Shown piece by piece: positions 32,764 to 41,622 of a stretch of DNA of 64,000 bases. Source of the DNA: REBR01 sp033721915 (GTDB taxonomy: Bacteria; Pseudomonadota; Gammaproteobacteria; Pseudomonadales; Oleiphilaceae); the NCBI GenBank assembly GCA_033721915.1, contig JAWWAC010000006.1, positions 1-64,000 on the forward strand. The letters run 5' to 3'. Within the stretch, counting starts at the first letter, position 1, and each line of letters begins with the position of its first letter. The position numbers were made by a program, and so were the translations under genes. Below the pieces are notes generated by a model, which saw only the letters and a list, made by a program, of their open reading frames with translations, did not search any database and had not been told where the DNA came from.

Positions 32764-32791
32764 AGTGTAGTCCTGTGGCATTCTGCGGCAA
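32764..32791 (-). promoter_or_regulatory. Candidate ectC promoter
   Basis: On the minus strand TTGCCG (32791-32786) and TACACT (32769-32764) are separated by 16 bp, about 46 bp upstream of the ectC ATG. Each differs from the sigma-70 consensus at two positions, so this is a modest match. Confidence 0.35.
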
Positions 32792-32929
32792 TGATTCATT
32801 GCCTGCGGGGCAGAAGACTCCAGGCACAGACGTTTCATTGTCCAGAGATTGGCGCTCTGTGGCCAGCCTGAAAACCTTCTCAGGCCAGTCTTTATACCCG
32901 TTTCACGGTTTCGGGAGCCTTTTGACGAT

Positions 32930-33646
32930 ATGCGTCTGGATTATTTCCTGGCCCACACCACGGCACTGAGCCGCAAGGAGGCCCGCCGTGCCATCACTGC
33001 CCGACGGGTGGAGGTGGACGGTCTTGAGCGTCCCAGGGCGGCCAGCACAGTGACACCGGAGACCCCGGTCTGGCTGGATCAAAAGCGTCTTCCGTGGCGT
33101 GACGGTGAGCGCTACCTGATGCTGCACAAGCCCACTGGTGTGATCACTGCCACCCGGGATTCCCACCAGGGCACGGTCATGGACCTGCTGCCGGAGTCCA
33201 TCAGGCAGGGGCTCCATGCGGTGGGGCGTCTGGACAAGGACAGCAGCGGCCTGTTGCTGCTGACCAGCGATGGCCAGTGGTCACACCGGATCACCGCCCC
33301 CGCCCGTCATCAGGACAAGGTCTACCGGGTAACACTGGCCAGCCCACTGAGCGATGCCATGGTGCAGAAGTTGAGGGAGGGGGTTGTTCTGAAAGGGGAG
33401 TCCGTGGCCACTCGCCCGGCACAGGTCGAAGTGCTGCCGGAAAACCGCTGCCGCATCACCATCAGCGAGGGCCGTTACCACCAGATACGCCGCATGATGG
33501 CGGCGGTGGGCAACCATGTCAGTGCACTGCACCGTGAGCGTATCGGCGGGCTGCCGCTGGACCCGGCGCTGTCTCCGGGCCAGTGGCGTGAACTGACGTC
33601 CAGTGAGGTGGCCGCCGCGGAAGGGAAGCGGCCGGAGAGTCCCTGA
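32930..33646 (+). CDS. rsuA: 16S rRNA pseudouridine-516 synthase RsuA
   Basis: A 238-aa pseudouridine synthase. An N-terminal S4 RNA-binding domain (MRLDYFLAHTTALSRKEARR) is joined to the catalytic domain. The catalytic Asp lies in GRLDKDSSGLLLLTSDG, and EGRYHQIRRMMAAVGNHV is the RsuA-family C-terminal motif. The alignment with E. coli RsuA runs along the whole length. The open frame extends back to 32849, but the ATG at 32930 matches the S4 domain start. It is divergent from ectC. Confidence 0.93.
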   Translation: MRLDYFLAHTTALSRKEARRAITARRVEVDGLERPRAASTVTPETPVWLDQKRLPWRDGERYLMLHKPTGVITATRDSHQGTVMDLLPESIRQGLHAVGRLDKDSSGLLLLTSDGQWSHRITAPARHQDKVYRVTLASPLSDAMVQKLREGVVLKGESVATRPAQVEVLPENRCRITISEGRYHQIRRMMAAVGNHVSALHRERIGGLPLDPALSPGQWRELTSSEVAAAEGKRPESP

Positions 33647-33654
33647 GCGGCACA

Positions 33655-34206
33655 CTAGTGCCCCGGGGCCAGAAGCTCACGCGGCTCCACCACCAGGCTG
33701 CCCTGATTGTCAGTGAGCATGATCTGCCCCTCCTGGATATTGCACTGCAGTGAGATGGATCGGCTGGCCAGCGCCGCCAGTGCCTGTGTCTGCTCCGTGG
33801 GCAGCTGCCAGATGCGCAGGTTGTCATGGCGCTGCAGCTTGCCATGGAGCTTCTGCCACCAGGGCTGCACCGAACGTTCATCGCCATAGACATAAAGCAC
33901 CACCTGTTCGGCCCTGGCGCAGGCCTTGCGCAGGCGGTCTTCATCCGGCAGTCCCAGTTCGATCCACAACCGTATGTCACCGGTGAGGTCGCACTCCCAC
34001 AGCTCCGGTTCGTTATCGCTGGACAGTCCCCGGGTAAACTGCAGCGCGTCGCTGGCGTGACAGGCAAAGGCCAGCACCCGGACCATCATGCGTTCGTCGG
34101 TTTCGGAGGGGTGCCGTGCCAGTGTCAGTGACAGGTCCTGGTAATGTCCCCGGTCCATATCCGCCAACTGGATATGGGCCTTACAGATGGTTGCCTTGAG
34201 TGCCAT
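33655..34206 (-). CDS. yaeQ: YaeQ family protein
   Basis: A 183-aa protein of the YaeQ family, which has a PD-(D/E)XK nuclease-like fold. The start MALKATICKAHIQLADMDRG, the segment HPSETDERMMVRVLAFA and ELWECDLTGDIRLWIELGLP are family hallmarks. The function is not settled; an effect on transcription elongation was once proposed for E. coli YaeQ. It converges on rsuA with 8 bp between stops and is divergent from the CPBP protease gene. Confidence 0.9.
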   Translation of the reverse strand: MALKATICKAHIQLADMDRGHYQDLSLTLARHPSETDERMMVRVLAFACHASDALQFTRGLSSDNEPELWECDLTGDIRLWIELGLPDEDRLRKACARAEQVVLYVYGDERSVQPWWQKLHGKLQRHDNLRIWQLPTEQTQALAALASRSISLQCNIQEGQIMLTDNQGSLVVEPRELLAPGH

Positions 34207-34299
34207 GGTAATATGCGTTCCGTTTATTGACTCTGGCGCGGTGTTTTTGCCACCCGTGCCGGTTACGATGAATCAGCACCATTTGCCAGGAGGCCATGA

Positions 34300-34971
34300 A
34301 TGCGCTGGGCGGCACTGATCGATATTGTCCTGATCCTTATGCTAACACTGCTGGCCGGTGTTCTGGCCCTGTTGCTGGCCGGTTACAGGGGCGGCGACCC
34401 GGATATGCTGCTGGTTCTGGCGGTGCAGGGCAGTCTGATAGTGCTGGGTGTGGCACTGCTGGTGCGCAAACGCGCCCTGTCCTGGCGCAGCCTTGGGCTG
34501 GTGGCGCCCCGCCCGGTGGACCTGGTGCGGGGTGCCTGGGCCTTGCTGCTGTTTTTTGTGGTCAACATGCTCTTTTCCGGCCTGGTCTACTGGCTGCATC
34601 CGCAATGGCTGGAGCAGCACCATGCCCGGCTCGGTGGGCTCAGCAGTGCGCTGGTGGGAGAGCTCACGGTGGTGCAGATCGTGCTGCTGATGCTGTTCGT
34701 GGCGTTTTACGAAGAGCTGGTGGCCCGTGGTGCGCTGCTGTCCCGCAGCCGGGCGCTGATGGGAGGTGTCTGGCCACCGGTCCTGCTGTCATCGCTGCTG
34801 TTCGGGCTGGGGCACGTCTACCAGGGCTGGATGGGGGTGCTGCAGACCATGCTGGCCGGGGTGGTGCTGGCCCGTCTGACACTGCATTGGGGCACACTGT
34901 GGCCGGCCATCTTTGCTCACGGTGCGCTGAATGCCCTGTCACTGATCGCACTGACCCGGGGCTGGCTCTAG
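34300..34971 (+). CDS. CPBP-family intramembrane metalloprotease
   Basis: A 223-aa membrane protein with about six hydrophobic segments. It carries the CPBP (Abi/CAAX-protease-like) motifs in order: EELVARG, FGLGH and HGALN. These motifs hold the glutamates and histidines of the metal site. Members act in prenyl-protein processing, bacteriocin immunity or protein maturation; the substrate here is unknown. CAGGAGG lies six bases before the ATG. It stands alone. Confidence 0.85.
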   Translation: MRWAALIDIVLILMLTLLAGVLALLLAGYRGGDPDMLLVLAVQGSLIVLGVALLVRKRALSWRSLGLVAPRPVDLVRGAWALLLFFVVNMLFSGLVYWLHPQWLEQHHARLGGLSSALVGELTVVQIVLLMLFVAFYEELVARGALLSRSRALMGGVWPPVLLSSLLFGLGHVYQGWMGVLQTMLAGVVLARLTLHWGTLWPAIFAHGALNALSLIALTRGWL

Positions 34972-34983
34972 TTTGAACGGGCC

Positions 34984-35973
34984 CTAGTGTAAAACAGCGG
35001 CCTGAGCCATCACGGCCTGGTTGCGGCCCTGCTGCTTGGCCTGGTACAGGGCCTTGTCCGCCCGCTTCAGCCAGGTCTCCCAGCTTTCACCCGGGCGCAG
35101 CAGGGCACCACCGATGGAGACGGTGACGGGTCCGCTGGGGCACTCCAGGTGTTCATGAATGCTCTGGCGCAGGTGCTGGGCGGCCCTGTGCAGTCCCAGT
35201 TCGTCACAGTCCGAGACCAGCAGCACAAACTCCTCGCCGCCAAACCGGAACAGTCGGTCCTCGCGGCGGGTATACTCCGCCACCAGTCGGGTAAAGTTTC
35301 GGAGGATACGGTCCCCGGTGGCATGGCCGTGGGTATCGTTGACCGTCTTGAAATGATCCAGGTCCAGCATCAGCAGCCCGTGGTTCTGGCCGTGTCGCTC
35401 AAGGGCGGCAATGGCAATTTCCAGCTCCGATTCCAGCGCCAGACGGTTGCCGGCACCGGTGAGCGGGTCAATGGTGGCCAGCCGTTCCATCTGCAGTCGC
35501 AGCATTTCCGAACGGGTGGAGAAGATGTAGGCAAACAGGCTGGTAATGGCGGCCGTGATCAGGAAGGAGGCGGTTTCCGCCGGGCTTTCCAGGTGGGTTC
35601 CCACCACCACCACCGTGGACAGTGCCACCACCGTGGCCAGTGCCGCCACTTTGACCGGGGCAATGAAATAATTGGACAGCATCACCACATAGAGCCAGAA
35701 AAGCCCGAAAAGGCCGGTCAGGTGGGTCACCGTCACTGCCATGCCGGTGTTGACAACGGCCAGGAAAATGCCCGTACGGCGGGTGTCGCCAGTACGCCAG
35801 ACATACAGGATGGCCAGCAGTATGGCGGTGACCAGCAGCCCGTCCAGTGCGGCCATGAGCCATTGTTCGCTGATCAGCCGGTAGATGGCGAAAGGGCCCA
35901 GCCCGACAATGCCGCAGACTCCGAGAAGGATGATCAGGGAAAGGCGAAAGTCTTTGCGCAGACGGTGTAGCAT
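34984..35973 (-). CDS. Diguanylate cyclase with N-terminal membrane sensor
   Basis: A 329-aa protein. Five or six hydrophobic segments in the first 165 residues are followed by a GGDEF domain that makes cyclic di-GMP. The active-site loop reads GGEEF, which is fully functional in known cyclases, and DLDHFKTVNDTHGHATGD and RADKALYQAKQQGRN are present. No RxxD inhibitory site is evident before GGEEF (the residues there are REDRLFRF). The ATG at 35973 fits the first membrane helix; the frame is open to 36051. It converges on the CPBP gene. Confidence 0.87.
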   Translation of the reverse strand: MLHRLRKDFRLSLIILLGVCGIVGLGPFAIYRLISEQWLMAALDGLLVTAILLAILYVWRTGDTRRTGIFLAVVNTGMAVTVTHLTGLFGLFWLYVVMLSNYFIAPVKVAALATVVALSTVVVVGTHLESPAETASFLITAAITSLFAYIFSTRSEMLRLQMERLATIDPLTGAGNRLALESELEIAIAALERHGQNHGLLMLDLDHFKTVNDTHGHATGDRILRNFTRLVAEYTRREDRLFRFGGEEFVLLVSDCDELGLHRAAQHLRQSIHEHLECPSGPVTVSIGGALLRPGESWETWLKRADKALYQAKQQGRNQAVMAQAAVLH

Positions 35974-36052
35974 GATGTTTGGAGCCTTGAACCGGGCTAA
36001 GCCGTTGTGGACAGGCCTAACGATTATTTTTGTAGAATGACAATGCCACATT

Positions 36053-36739
36053 ATGCAGCATAAATCTTATTCTTGGCCGGTAGTGATCGTAAAAGCAGTC
36101 ATTTGTTACTGTTTAACGGAGTTTCACTGGGCCTGGTTCCGGCTTTGGCTGTCTTTGCCCCGCGGGGTGATGCTGGTGGCTCTGGCGGCGCTGCTCACGG
36201 CCTGCAGCAACCGGCTTTATCCTCCCGTGCCGGATCAGCCGGTGACACTGTACCTGATGGACCACGGCCGGCACGCCTCACTGATACTGCCCCACGAGGA
36301 CAATGGCTGGGTGCGCTACGCCCACGGGGAATGGCGCTGGTATGCCCGGCTGGAGCAGGGCTACTGGCGCGGAGCCCAGGCCCTGTTCTGGCCCACCCGG
36401 GCCACCATAGGGCGTCAGCGACTGCAACAGGTGCCGACCCGGCCCGGTGTCCATGCCACCATACCGGAGGGGTTCCGGCAGCGCATTGAGCTGGTGGCGG
36501 AGGCGCAACGGGTCCGGGTCCTGAGGGAGCGTTTGGACGGGCATTTCGCGGAACCGTCCCAGAGGGTGTTTCAGCCGGTGTTCAACCTGGAGTTTGTTCC
36601 CTATCCCCGCAGTTACTGGTTTGGCCGCAATTCCAACCGTACCATGGCGGACTGGCTGGAAGCGCTGGGTGTGCGGGTCAGCGGTCCGGCGCTGTTTTCC
36701 CACTGGCAGCCGGTGACTGAATCCGGCCCCGGAGACTGA
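36053..36739 (+). CDS. Hypothetical lipoprotein
   Basis: The frame is open for 228 codons. The part from about residue 36 (PRGVMLVALAALLTAC) is a lipoprotein signal with a lipobox Cys. The real start is therefore uncertain: the TTG at 36155 or the ATG at 36170 would give a normal signal, but neither has a clear ribosome-binding site, nor does the ATG at 36053. The mature part (LYLMDHGRHASLILP, then GYWRGAQALFWPT) is faintly reminiscent of DUF2459-type periplasmic proteins. I cannot assign a function. It lies 80 bp from the divergent cyclase gene. Confidence 0.6.
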   Translation: MQHKSYSWPVVIVKAVICYCLTEFHWAWFRLWLSLPRGVMLVALAALLTACSNRLYPPVPDQPVTLYLMDHGRHASLILPHEDNGWVRYAHGEWRWYARLEQGYWRGAQALFWPTRATIGRQRLQQVPTRPGVHATIPEGFRQRIELVAEAQRVRVLRERLDGHFAEPSQRVFQPVFNLEFVPYPRSYWFGRNSNRTMADWLEALGVRVSGPALFSHWQPVTESGPGD

Positions 36740-36768
36740 ATGTTCAACCGCAAAGTGAGTCCGTTGTG

Positions 36769-37692
36769 ATGCAAACCGAAAGGGGGGCCCTGGGCCTTTC
36801 CGCCGCCATGGCCGGATTGCTGGGAACCGTGGCGGTGACTTTTGCCCTGGCCAGCAACTCACAGGCCATACTGCTGGACGGCATTTTCAACCTGATCTAC
36901 GTGATGATTGCCCTGGTCACCGTGCGCGTCTCACGACTGGTCACACTGCCGGACAACGAGCGCTACCCCTACGGTTACGCCTACTTCGAGCCACTGGTGA
37001 ACGCCAGCCGCGGACTGGTGATACTGGGCGTGGGATTGCTGGCTCTGGGGGACTCGCTACTTTCCCTGTTCTCCGGTGGCCGTGAAGTAAGCGCCGGACT
37101 GGCCATTGTCTACGCCGCCTTTGCCACACTGATCTGCACCGTCACACTGATGCTGCTGCGCCGGGCCCACCGACTGGTGCCGGGGCCACTGCTGGCGGCG
37201 GATGTGGAAAACTGGCTGATTAACAGCCTGATTTCCGGGGCTGTATTGCTGTCGTTCCTGACGGTTCCGGTACTGCATCATTTTGGCTGGCCCACCGCGG
37301 CCCGTTATGTGGATCCGCTGCTGGTGACACTGGTGGTGGCCCTGTTCTGCCTGGCGGTGCCGGCCCGTATGACACTGGACGCCATCAAGGAGCTGTTGAA
37401 CCGGGCACCCCCCCGTGCCGTGCGCGCTCCAGTGTCGCGGGCGGTGGCCGAGGTGCTGGCCCAGACACCGGTGGTGTGTCACCGGATCCGCATGGTGCGT
37501 CCCGGACGGACCCTTTATGTGATGGTGTATGTGGTGTTGCCCGCGACAGGGCCATTGCAGAGCCTGCCAGAGCAGGACCGGTTGCGTGAGCAGCTGCATC
37601 TGCGGCTGCAGAGCCTGACTCCTCACCTGGTGCTGGATATGGTCTTTACCGGCGAGGAGCGCTGGCTCAAACAGAGCCAGACGGAACTGTGA
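36769..37692 (+). CDS. Cation-diffusion-facilitator-like transporter with altered metal site
   Basis: A 307-aa membrane protein with about six helices and a short cytoplasmic C-terminal domain, the CDF architecture of Zn/Fe/Mn exporters. The helix-2 metal motif is DGIFN (Asp37, Asn41) instead of DxxxD. In helix 5 the expected His is Leu141 while Asp145 is kept. Two of the four canonical ligands are therefore missing, so the substrate or mechanism may differ. YPYGYAYFEPLVN is the family's loop motif. An ATG at 36769 follows a GTG in frame. Confidence 0.78.
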   Translation: MQTERGALGLSAAMAGLLGTVAVTFALASNSQAILLDGIFNLIYVMIALVTVRVSRLVTLPDNERYPYGYAYFEPLVNASRGLVILGVGLLALGDSLLSLFSGGREVSAGLAIVYAAFATLICTVTLMLLRRAHRLVPGPLLAADVENWLINSLISGAVLLSFLTVPVLHHFGWPTAARYVDPLLVTLVVALFCLAVPARMTLDAIKELLNRAPPRAVRAPVSRAVAEVLAQTPVVCHRIRMVRPGRTLYVMVYVVLPATGPLQSLPEQDRLREQLHLRLQSLTPHLVLDMVFTGEERWLKQSQTEL

Positions 37693-37874
37693 TCCAAGGG
37701 GCCGGGTGCCTGGAAAATATCCATCAAATGAATTGAACGATGGCGTCGAAATGTTTCGCTTTTCTGCGTTAACGGCTCTGGTATTGTGAATTAAATTGCC
37801 CGTCAGGGGCGACCACAAATGTCACAGGCTGTGCCCCGCAGGGGGTGCGGCCCCACAACCAGGGAGAGACAGTC

Positions 37875-38474
37875 ATGTCAAAAATATTGGTGCTTTATTA
37901 CTCCATGTACGGCCACATGGAAACCATGGCCAACGCCATTGCCGAAGGCGCCCGCAAGGTGCCAGGCACCGAGGTGACCATCAAGCGGGTGCCTGAGACC
38001 ATGTCACAGGAGGCCTTCCAGGGCGCCGGCGGCAAGCAGGACCAGAGTGCCCCTGTGGCGGACCCGAAAGAGCTGGCGGATTACGACGCCATCCTCTTCG
38101 GCACCCCCACCCGCTTTGGCAACATGGCCGGACAGATGCGCACCTTTCTGGACCAGACCGGCGGACTCTGGGCCAACGGGGCGCTGTTCGGCAAACTGGC
38201 CAGTGTCTTCACCTCCACCGGCACCGGTGGTGGCGAGGAGATGACCATTACCTCCTTCTGGACCACACTGGCCCACCACGGCATGGTGATTGTGCCCATC
38301 GGTTACGGCACGCCGGAGCTGTTTGATATCTCCCAGCCCGGTGGCGGCACGCCCTATGGTGCCTCCACACTGGCCGGCGGTGACGGTTCCCGTCAGCCGG
38401 ACGAGCGTGAGCTGGCCATCACCCGCTTCCAGGGGGAGCATGTGGCCAAGCTGGCAGCGAAACTCTCCGGCTGA
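37875..38474 (+). CDS. wrbA: NAD(P)H:quinone oxidoreductase WrbA
   Basis: A 199-aa flavodoxin-like FMN protein that reduces quinones by two electrons, protecting against oxidative stress. The FMN-binding loop YYSMYGHMETMA is at the N-terminus. FGTPTRFGNMAGQMRTFLDQ and TGTGGGEEMT complete the cofactor site. AGGGAGAG nine bases upstream sets the ATG at 37875. It has its own downstream terminator. Confidence 0.94.
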   Translation: MSKILVLYYSMYGHMETMANAIAEGARKVPGTEVTIKRVPETMSQEAFQGAGGKQDQSAPVADPKELADYDAILFGTPTRFGNMAGQMRTFLDQTGGLWANGALFGKLASVFTSTGTGGGEEMTITSFWTTLAHHGMVIVPIGYGTPELFDISQPGGGTPYGASTLAGGDGSRQPDERELAITRFQGEHVAKLAAKLSG

Positions 38475-38502
38475 GTTCCGGTACTGATAGGACCCGGGAT
38501 AG

Positions 38503-38530
38503 CGCCGCTCTGATGAGCGGCGTTTTTGTT
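38503..38530 (+). terminator. Rho-independent terminator of wrbA
   Basis: CGCCGCTC (38503-38510) and GAGCGGCG (38515-38522) form an 8-bp stem with a TGAT loop, followed by TTTTTGTT. It lies 29 bp after the wrbA stop. Confidence 0.88.
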
Positions 38531-38585
38531 TGTGCCCGCCATGGATTAGTCTGACAGAACCCCATTGCCCTTCTGAGAGAGCCCC

Positions 38586-39440
38586 ATGGAGCGAACCGAT
38601 TTCCTGTTTGACGGGCCCGGGATGGCCCGGTCGCTGTTTCTGGTGGTGGCCATGACCGGTGTTCTTTGGGGGCTGCACCTGTTTGCCCGCACACTGGACA
38701 CCCCCTGGCTGGCCCTGATCTGGCTGGCGCTTTCGCTGCTGATTGCCAGGGGGCTGTTCTGGCGGGGCCGCATACGCCGCCGTGTCTGGCTGCGAGTGTA
38801 CGTGCGCGCCACCAGCCCCTGGCGCCACTGGCTGCGGGGTGGCTGGCTGATGCTGTTGCTGTGCTGGCTGGCAGGGCTGTTTCTGTCGGCGTTACTGATG
38901 CTGGTGCTGGTTCGCCAGCAGCAGACCCTGTTCTGGTACGCGCTACTGGCCAGTGGCCCACTGCTGATGGCTCTGCGGGTTCTGAGCGAGTCACTGCTGG
39001 CGGGGCATATTCACCGGGGTTTCCGCAGTGAGCTGGTGTGGACACTCAGCCTTCGTGTTGCGGCACTGCTGCTGCTGACGGCGATGGTGTGGCTGTTCTT
39101 CTACCAGCCCCAGCCGGACCTCACGGAAGCCTCGGTGGCACAGGCCCTGTGGCACTTTGTGGACCAGGAGCAGGCCCGCAGTGCCTGGCTGGAAAACGGG
39201 CTGCAGCTGATGGCGGCCAAGGAGGGGCTGCAGCTGTGGCTGGCACAACAGCTGGTGTCGGTGCCCGGCGCCCACTGGCTGGGGCCGTTGCTGTTATGGC
39301 TGCTGGTGTTTGCCGAGCAGGCCCTCTTTGTGGGGGCCTGGCTTCTGGTGTTTAATGGACTCATCCTCACTGGAGTGCGTCATGGCCGGATCCGACAACA
39401 CCGTCGCCACACAGGCTCTTCCCCCGTCGCCACACCCTGA
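38586..39440 (+). CDS. Hypothetical inner-membrane protein (first of a pair)
   Basis: A 284-aa protein with about six hydrophobic segments. It begins with a first helix at roughly residues 14-33, has a basic loop (RGRIRRRVWLRVYVR), and ends with a basic cytosolic tail. No known motif is visible. The gene overlaps the next by 59 bp, which implies tight coupling of the two products. I do not recognise the family. Codon use is like the surrounding chromosome. Confidence 0.7.
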   Translation: MERTDFLFDGPGMARSLFLVVAMTGVLWGLHLFARTLDTPWLALIWLALSLLIARGLFWRGRIRRRVWLRVYVRATSPWRHWLRGGWLMLLLCWLAGLFLSALLMLVLVRQQQTLFWYALLASGPLLMALRVLSESLLAGHIHRGFRSELVWTLSLRVAALLLLTAMVWLFFYQPQPDLTEASVAQALWHFVDQEQARSAWLENGLQLMAAKEGLQLWLAQQLVSVPGAHWLGPLLLWLLVFAEQALFVGAWLLVFNGLILTGVRHGRIRQHRRHTGSSPVATP

Positions 39441-40575
39441 ATGCCGGCCCATGAATGCCGGCCACTGGCAGGGGGCGGTCCGGCTGTTGCTGGCACTGGG
39501 CCTGATGGCTCTCCTGTTCTGGCTGATGGGCGAGCAGGGCCAGCACCACTGGCAGGACCCGCAGATCCATATCACCGCCAATGACCAGCACTACCGCCTG
39601 ACCCCCCGGGAACTGGGAGAGCTGCAACGTTTCTCCAGGGACTATATCCAGACCCGCTCGGAACAGGGCCAGGCTTCACTGGCGGCCATCACGGAAGCCC
39701 ACCTGGACCGGCTTTTTGCCCGTGTGGAAGGGCAGATACCGGTGTTTCTGGACTGGCACTACTCCCTGCAGGGGGAATACAGCCGGATGGGCATGGGTCT
39801 GGCTTACTGGCTGGGCTGGGATGAAGGGGACTTTGTGCGGCAAAAGGCCGAGCAGGTACTCTTTCACGAGAGCCACTGGGAGGACTCACTGAAGCGCCTT
39901 GAGAGCCGCGCCATGGCGACACTGGTGCGTGAGGACCGGCTGACCCGTGAAGGCTGGATGGCCGGCATCCTGGAGCGGCTGGCGCCGCACCGGGTGCCGG
40001 CGCCCATCAACGGGGGAGGAGGAGAGGATTCCACCGACAGGCCACGGCTGTCCATGGACGCGTTGCAGCGTGATATGGCCGGGGTGAGCCTGTTGTCCAT
40101 GAATGAGCGACTCTCACTGAGCGGCGGTGGTGCAGTGGCCGGTGTGGTGTTGTGGCGCGGTGCGGCCCGTGGGGCGGCGGCACTGGGTGGCCGCCGTGTT
40201 GCGGCCCAGGGCGCCGGGCGGGGTGCGGCCCGCATCGGTGCCGGAGCGGCCGGCGGGGCCCTGGCCTGTGCACCGGGCGGCCCGCTGGCACTGACCTGTG
40301 CCGTGGCCGCGGGCACCCTGGCCTGGGTGGGGCTGGACTGGGCGCTGCTCAAGGGGGAGGAGCTGTTGGGCCGTGATGAGATGGAGGCGGCACTGCAGAA
40401 GAGTCTTGCGGGGCTGCGCCAGGAGGTGGAAGGGCCGCTACAGGGGGCACTGGCCGCTGAGCTGCAGCAGCACCATGAGAGGATGCAGCAGCGCATCAGC
40501 GGCCATTTTCTGCCACTGCAGGGCCCCCTTTCAGACCGTCAGGTGCCATCAGAAGGCGTAGACAGCCCCCAGTGA
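39382..40575 (+). CDS. Hypothetical membrane-anchored protein with Gly/Ala-rich hydrophobic hairpin
   Basis: A 397-aa protein. One membrane helix near residues 37-50 (LLLALGLMALLFWL) is followed by a soluble helical region of about 180 residues. A Gly/Ala/Arg-rich hydrophobic stretch follows (GGGAVAGVVLWRGAARGAAA and beyond, about 250-330), then a charged helical tail. The layout suggests a tethered domain plus a membrane-inserting hairpin. GGAG seven bases upstream sets the ATG at 39382, inside the preceding gene. The 3' end overlaps the convergent porin gene by 27 bp. The function is unknown. Confidence 0.68.
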   Translation: MAGSDNTVATQALPPSPHPECRPMNAGHWQGAVRLLLALGLMALLFWLMGEQGQHHWQDPQIHITANDQHYRLTPRELGELQRFSRDYIQTRSEQGQASLAAITEAHLDRLFARVEGQIPVFLDWHYSLQGEYSRMGMGLAYWLGWDEGDFVRQKAEQVLFHESHWEDSLKRLESRAMATLVREDRLTREGWMAGILERLAPHRVPAPINGGGGEDSTDRPRLSMDALQRDMAGVSLLSMNERLSLSGGGAVAGVVLWRGAARGAAALGGRRVAAQGAGRGAARIGAGAAGGALACAPGGPLALTCAVAAGTLAWVGLDWALLKGEELLGRDEMEAALQKSLAGLRQEVEGPLQGALAAELQQHHERMQQRISGHFLPLQGPLSDRQVPSEGVDSPQ

Positions 40576-41571
40576 CAGGGCCCTGGCGGTTTCATCCGGG
40601 GCACCGGGCTGGCTGAGTGTGCTGGGCTCGCGCCACGGGGCCAGCGTCTGGGCCTGCTCATTGGCCACCAGGGCCACATTGGCGTAAAACTGCAGCTCCG
40701 GGGCGTACTGGTGACTGACCCCCAGTGCCAGTTGACTGGCGCCCAGGTGGCCGTTGTCGGCATCCAGCCACTGGTACTGGGCGCGCAGTGCACTCTTGCC
40801 GGTTAACTGGTAGCGCGTGCCCAGGCTGTAGACCCGGTCGTCGGGGTCCGTGGCGCTCTGGGCGAAACCGGTAAAACGCCAGTCCGTCACTGTGTAGCTG
40901 GCCGCAATGCGGGTGACATTGCGCTCGTCGTCCGGGTTGACCCGGTACCAGCGTTCGTGGGCCAGGGCGGCGTAGAGCCCGCCCAGGCGGAATGACACGG
41001 AGCCGCTGACGGCGTCGTTCCGGTTGTCGTCCTCGGCATTGTCGATGTTGCGGGTCTCAGCGGAATAGTGCAGCTCCCCCTGAAAGCCGTTGAGTATGGG
41101 GGTGCGGTAGGCGATGCCGTGTCTGAAGCGCTCGTCAAACCCCTGGGACGTCCCCACCTTGTTGCGGCTCAGGTTGCGCAGGTCCCCCAGCTGATCCGGA
41201 AACAGATCCACCCGGTTGCGCAGCACCTTGCTGGGGGTGTCGAATTGCCCCGCGCGCAACAGCCCCCAGTAACCGGTCAGGCCCAGAAAGCTGTTGCGGC
41301 TGGTCAGTGCCCGGTTGTTATCGGTGTTGATGTCCACCTGGCCTTCCAGCTGCACCAGTGCCGTGAGATTGCGGTCGAACACGTGGCTGGCGCGGAAGCC
41401 CAGCCGGCTGGCGTTGCTGGCCACATTCAGGGCGCGATAATCCGCCCCGTCGTCCATCAGGATCGCCGCCAGGTGAGCGCGACCGTAAACGTCCACATTG
41501 CTGTCCGCCGGCGCCAGTGCCGGGCTGAGGGTCAGTGCCAGAAGGCTGGCCCTGAGGGCGATTCGCGACAT
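40549..41571 (-). CDS. Outer-membrane porin (general Gram-negative type)
   Basis: A 340-aa beta-barrel porin. A Sec signal peptide of about 23 residues is followed by the typical start VDVYGRAHLAA. Alternating beta-strands (ALVQLEGQVDINT, FLGLTGYWGLLRAGQFDTP) run to a C-terminal phenylalanine (GAVYAF) recognised by the Bam complex. The loop GQFDTP resembles the constriction-loop region of proteobacterial porins. Pore selectivity cannot be read. It ends inside the convergent membrane-protein gene. Confidence 0.86.
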   Translation of the reverse strand: MSRIALRASLLALTLSPALAPADSNVDVYGRAHLAAILMDDGADYRALNVASNASRLGFRASHVFDRNLTALVQLEGQVDINTDNNRALTSRNSFLGLTGYWGLLRAGQFDTPSKVLRNRVDLFPDQLGDLRNLSRNKVGTSQGFDERFRHGIAYRTPILNGFQGELHYSAETRNIDNAEDDNRNDAVSGSVSFRLGGLYAALAHERWYRVNPDDERNVTRIAASYTVTDWRFTGFAQSATDPDDRVYSLGTRYQLTGKSALRAQYQWLDADNGHLGASQLALGVSHQYAPELQFYANVALVANEQAQTLAPWREPSTLSQPGAPDETARALSLGAVYAF

Positions 41572-41622
41572 GGGTGTCGGCTCCGGTTTTGAGGGGGCGG
41601 CTGTGTGGCTCAGTGCCATCCG

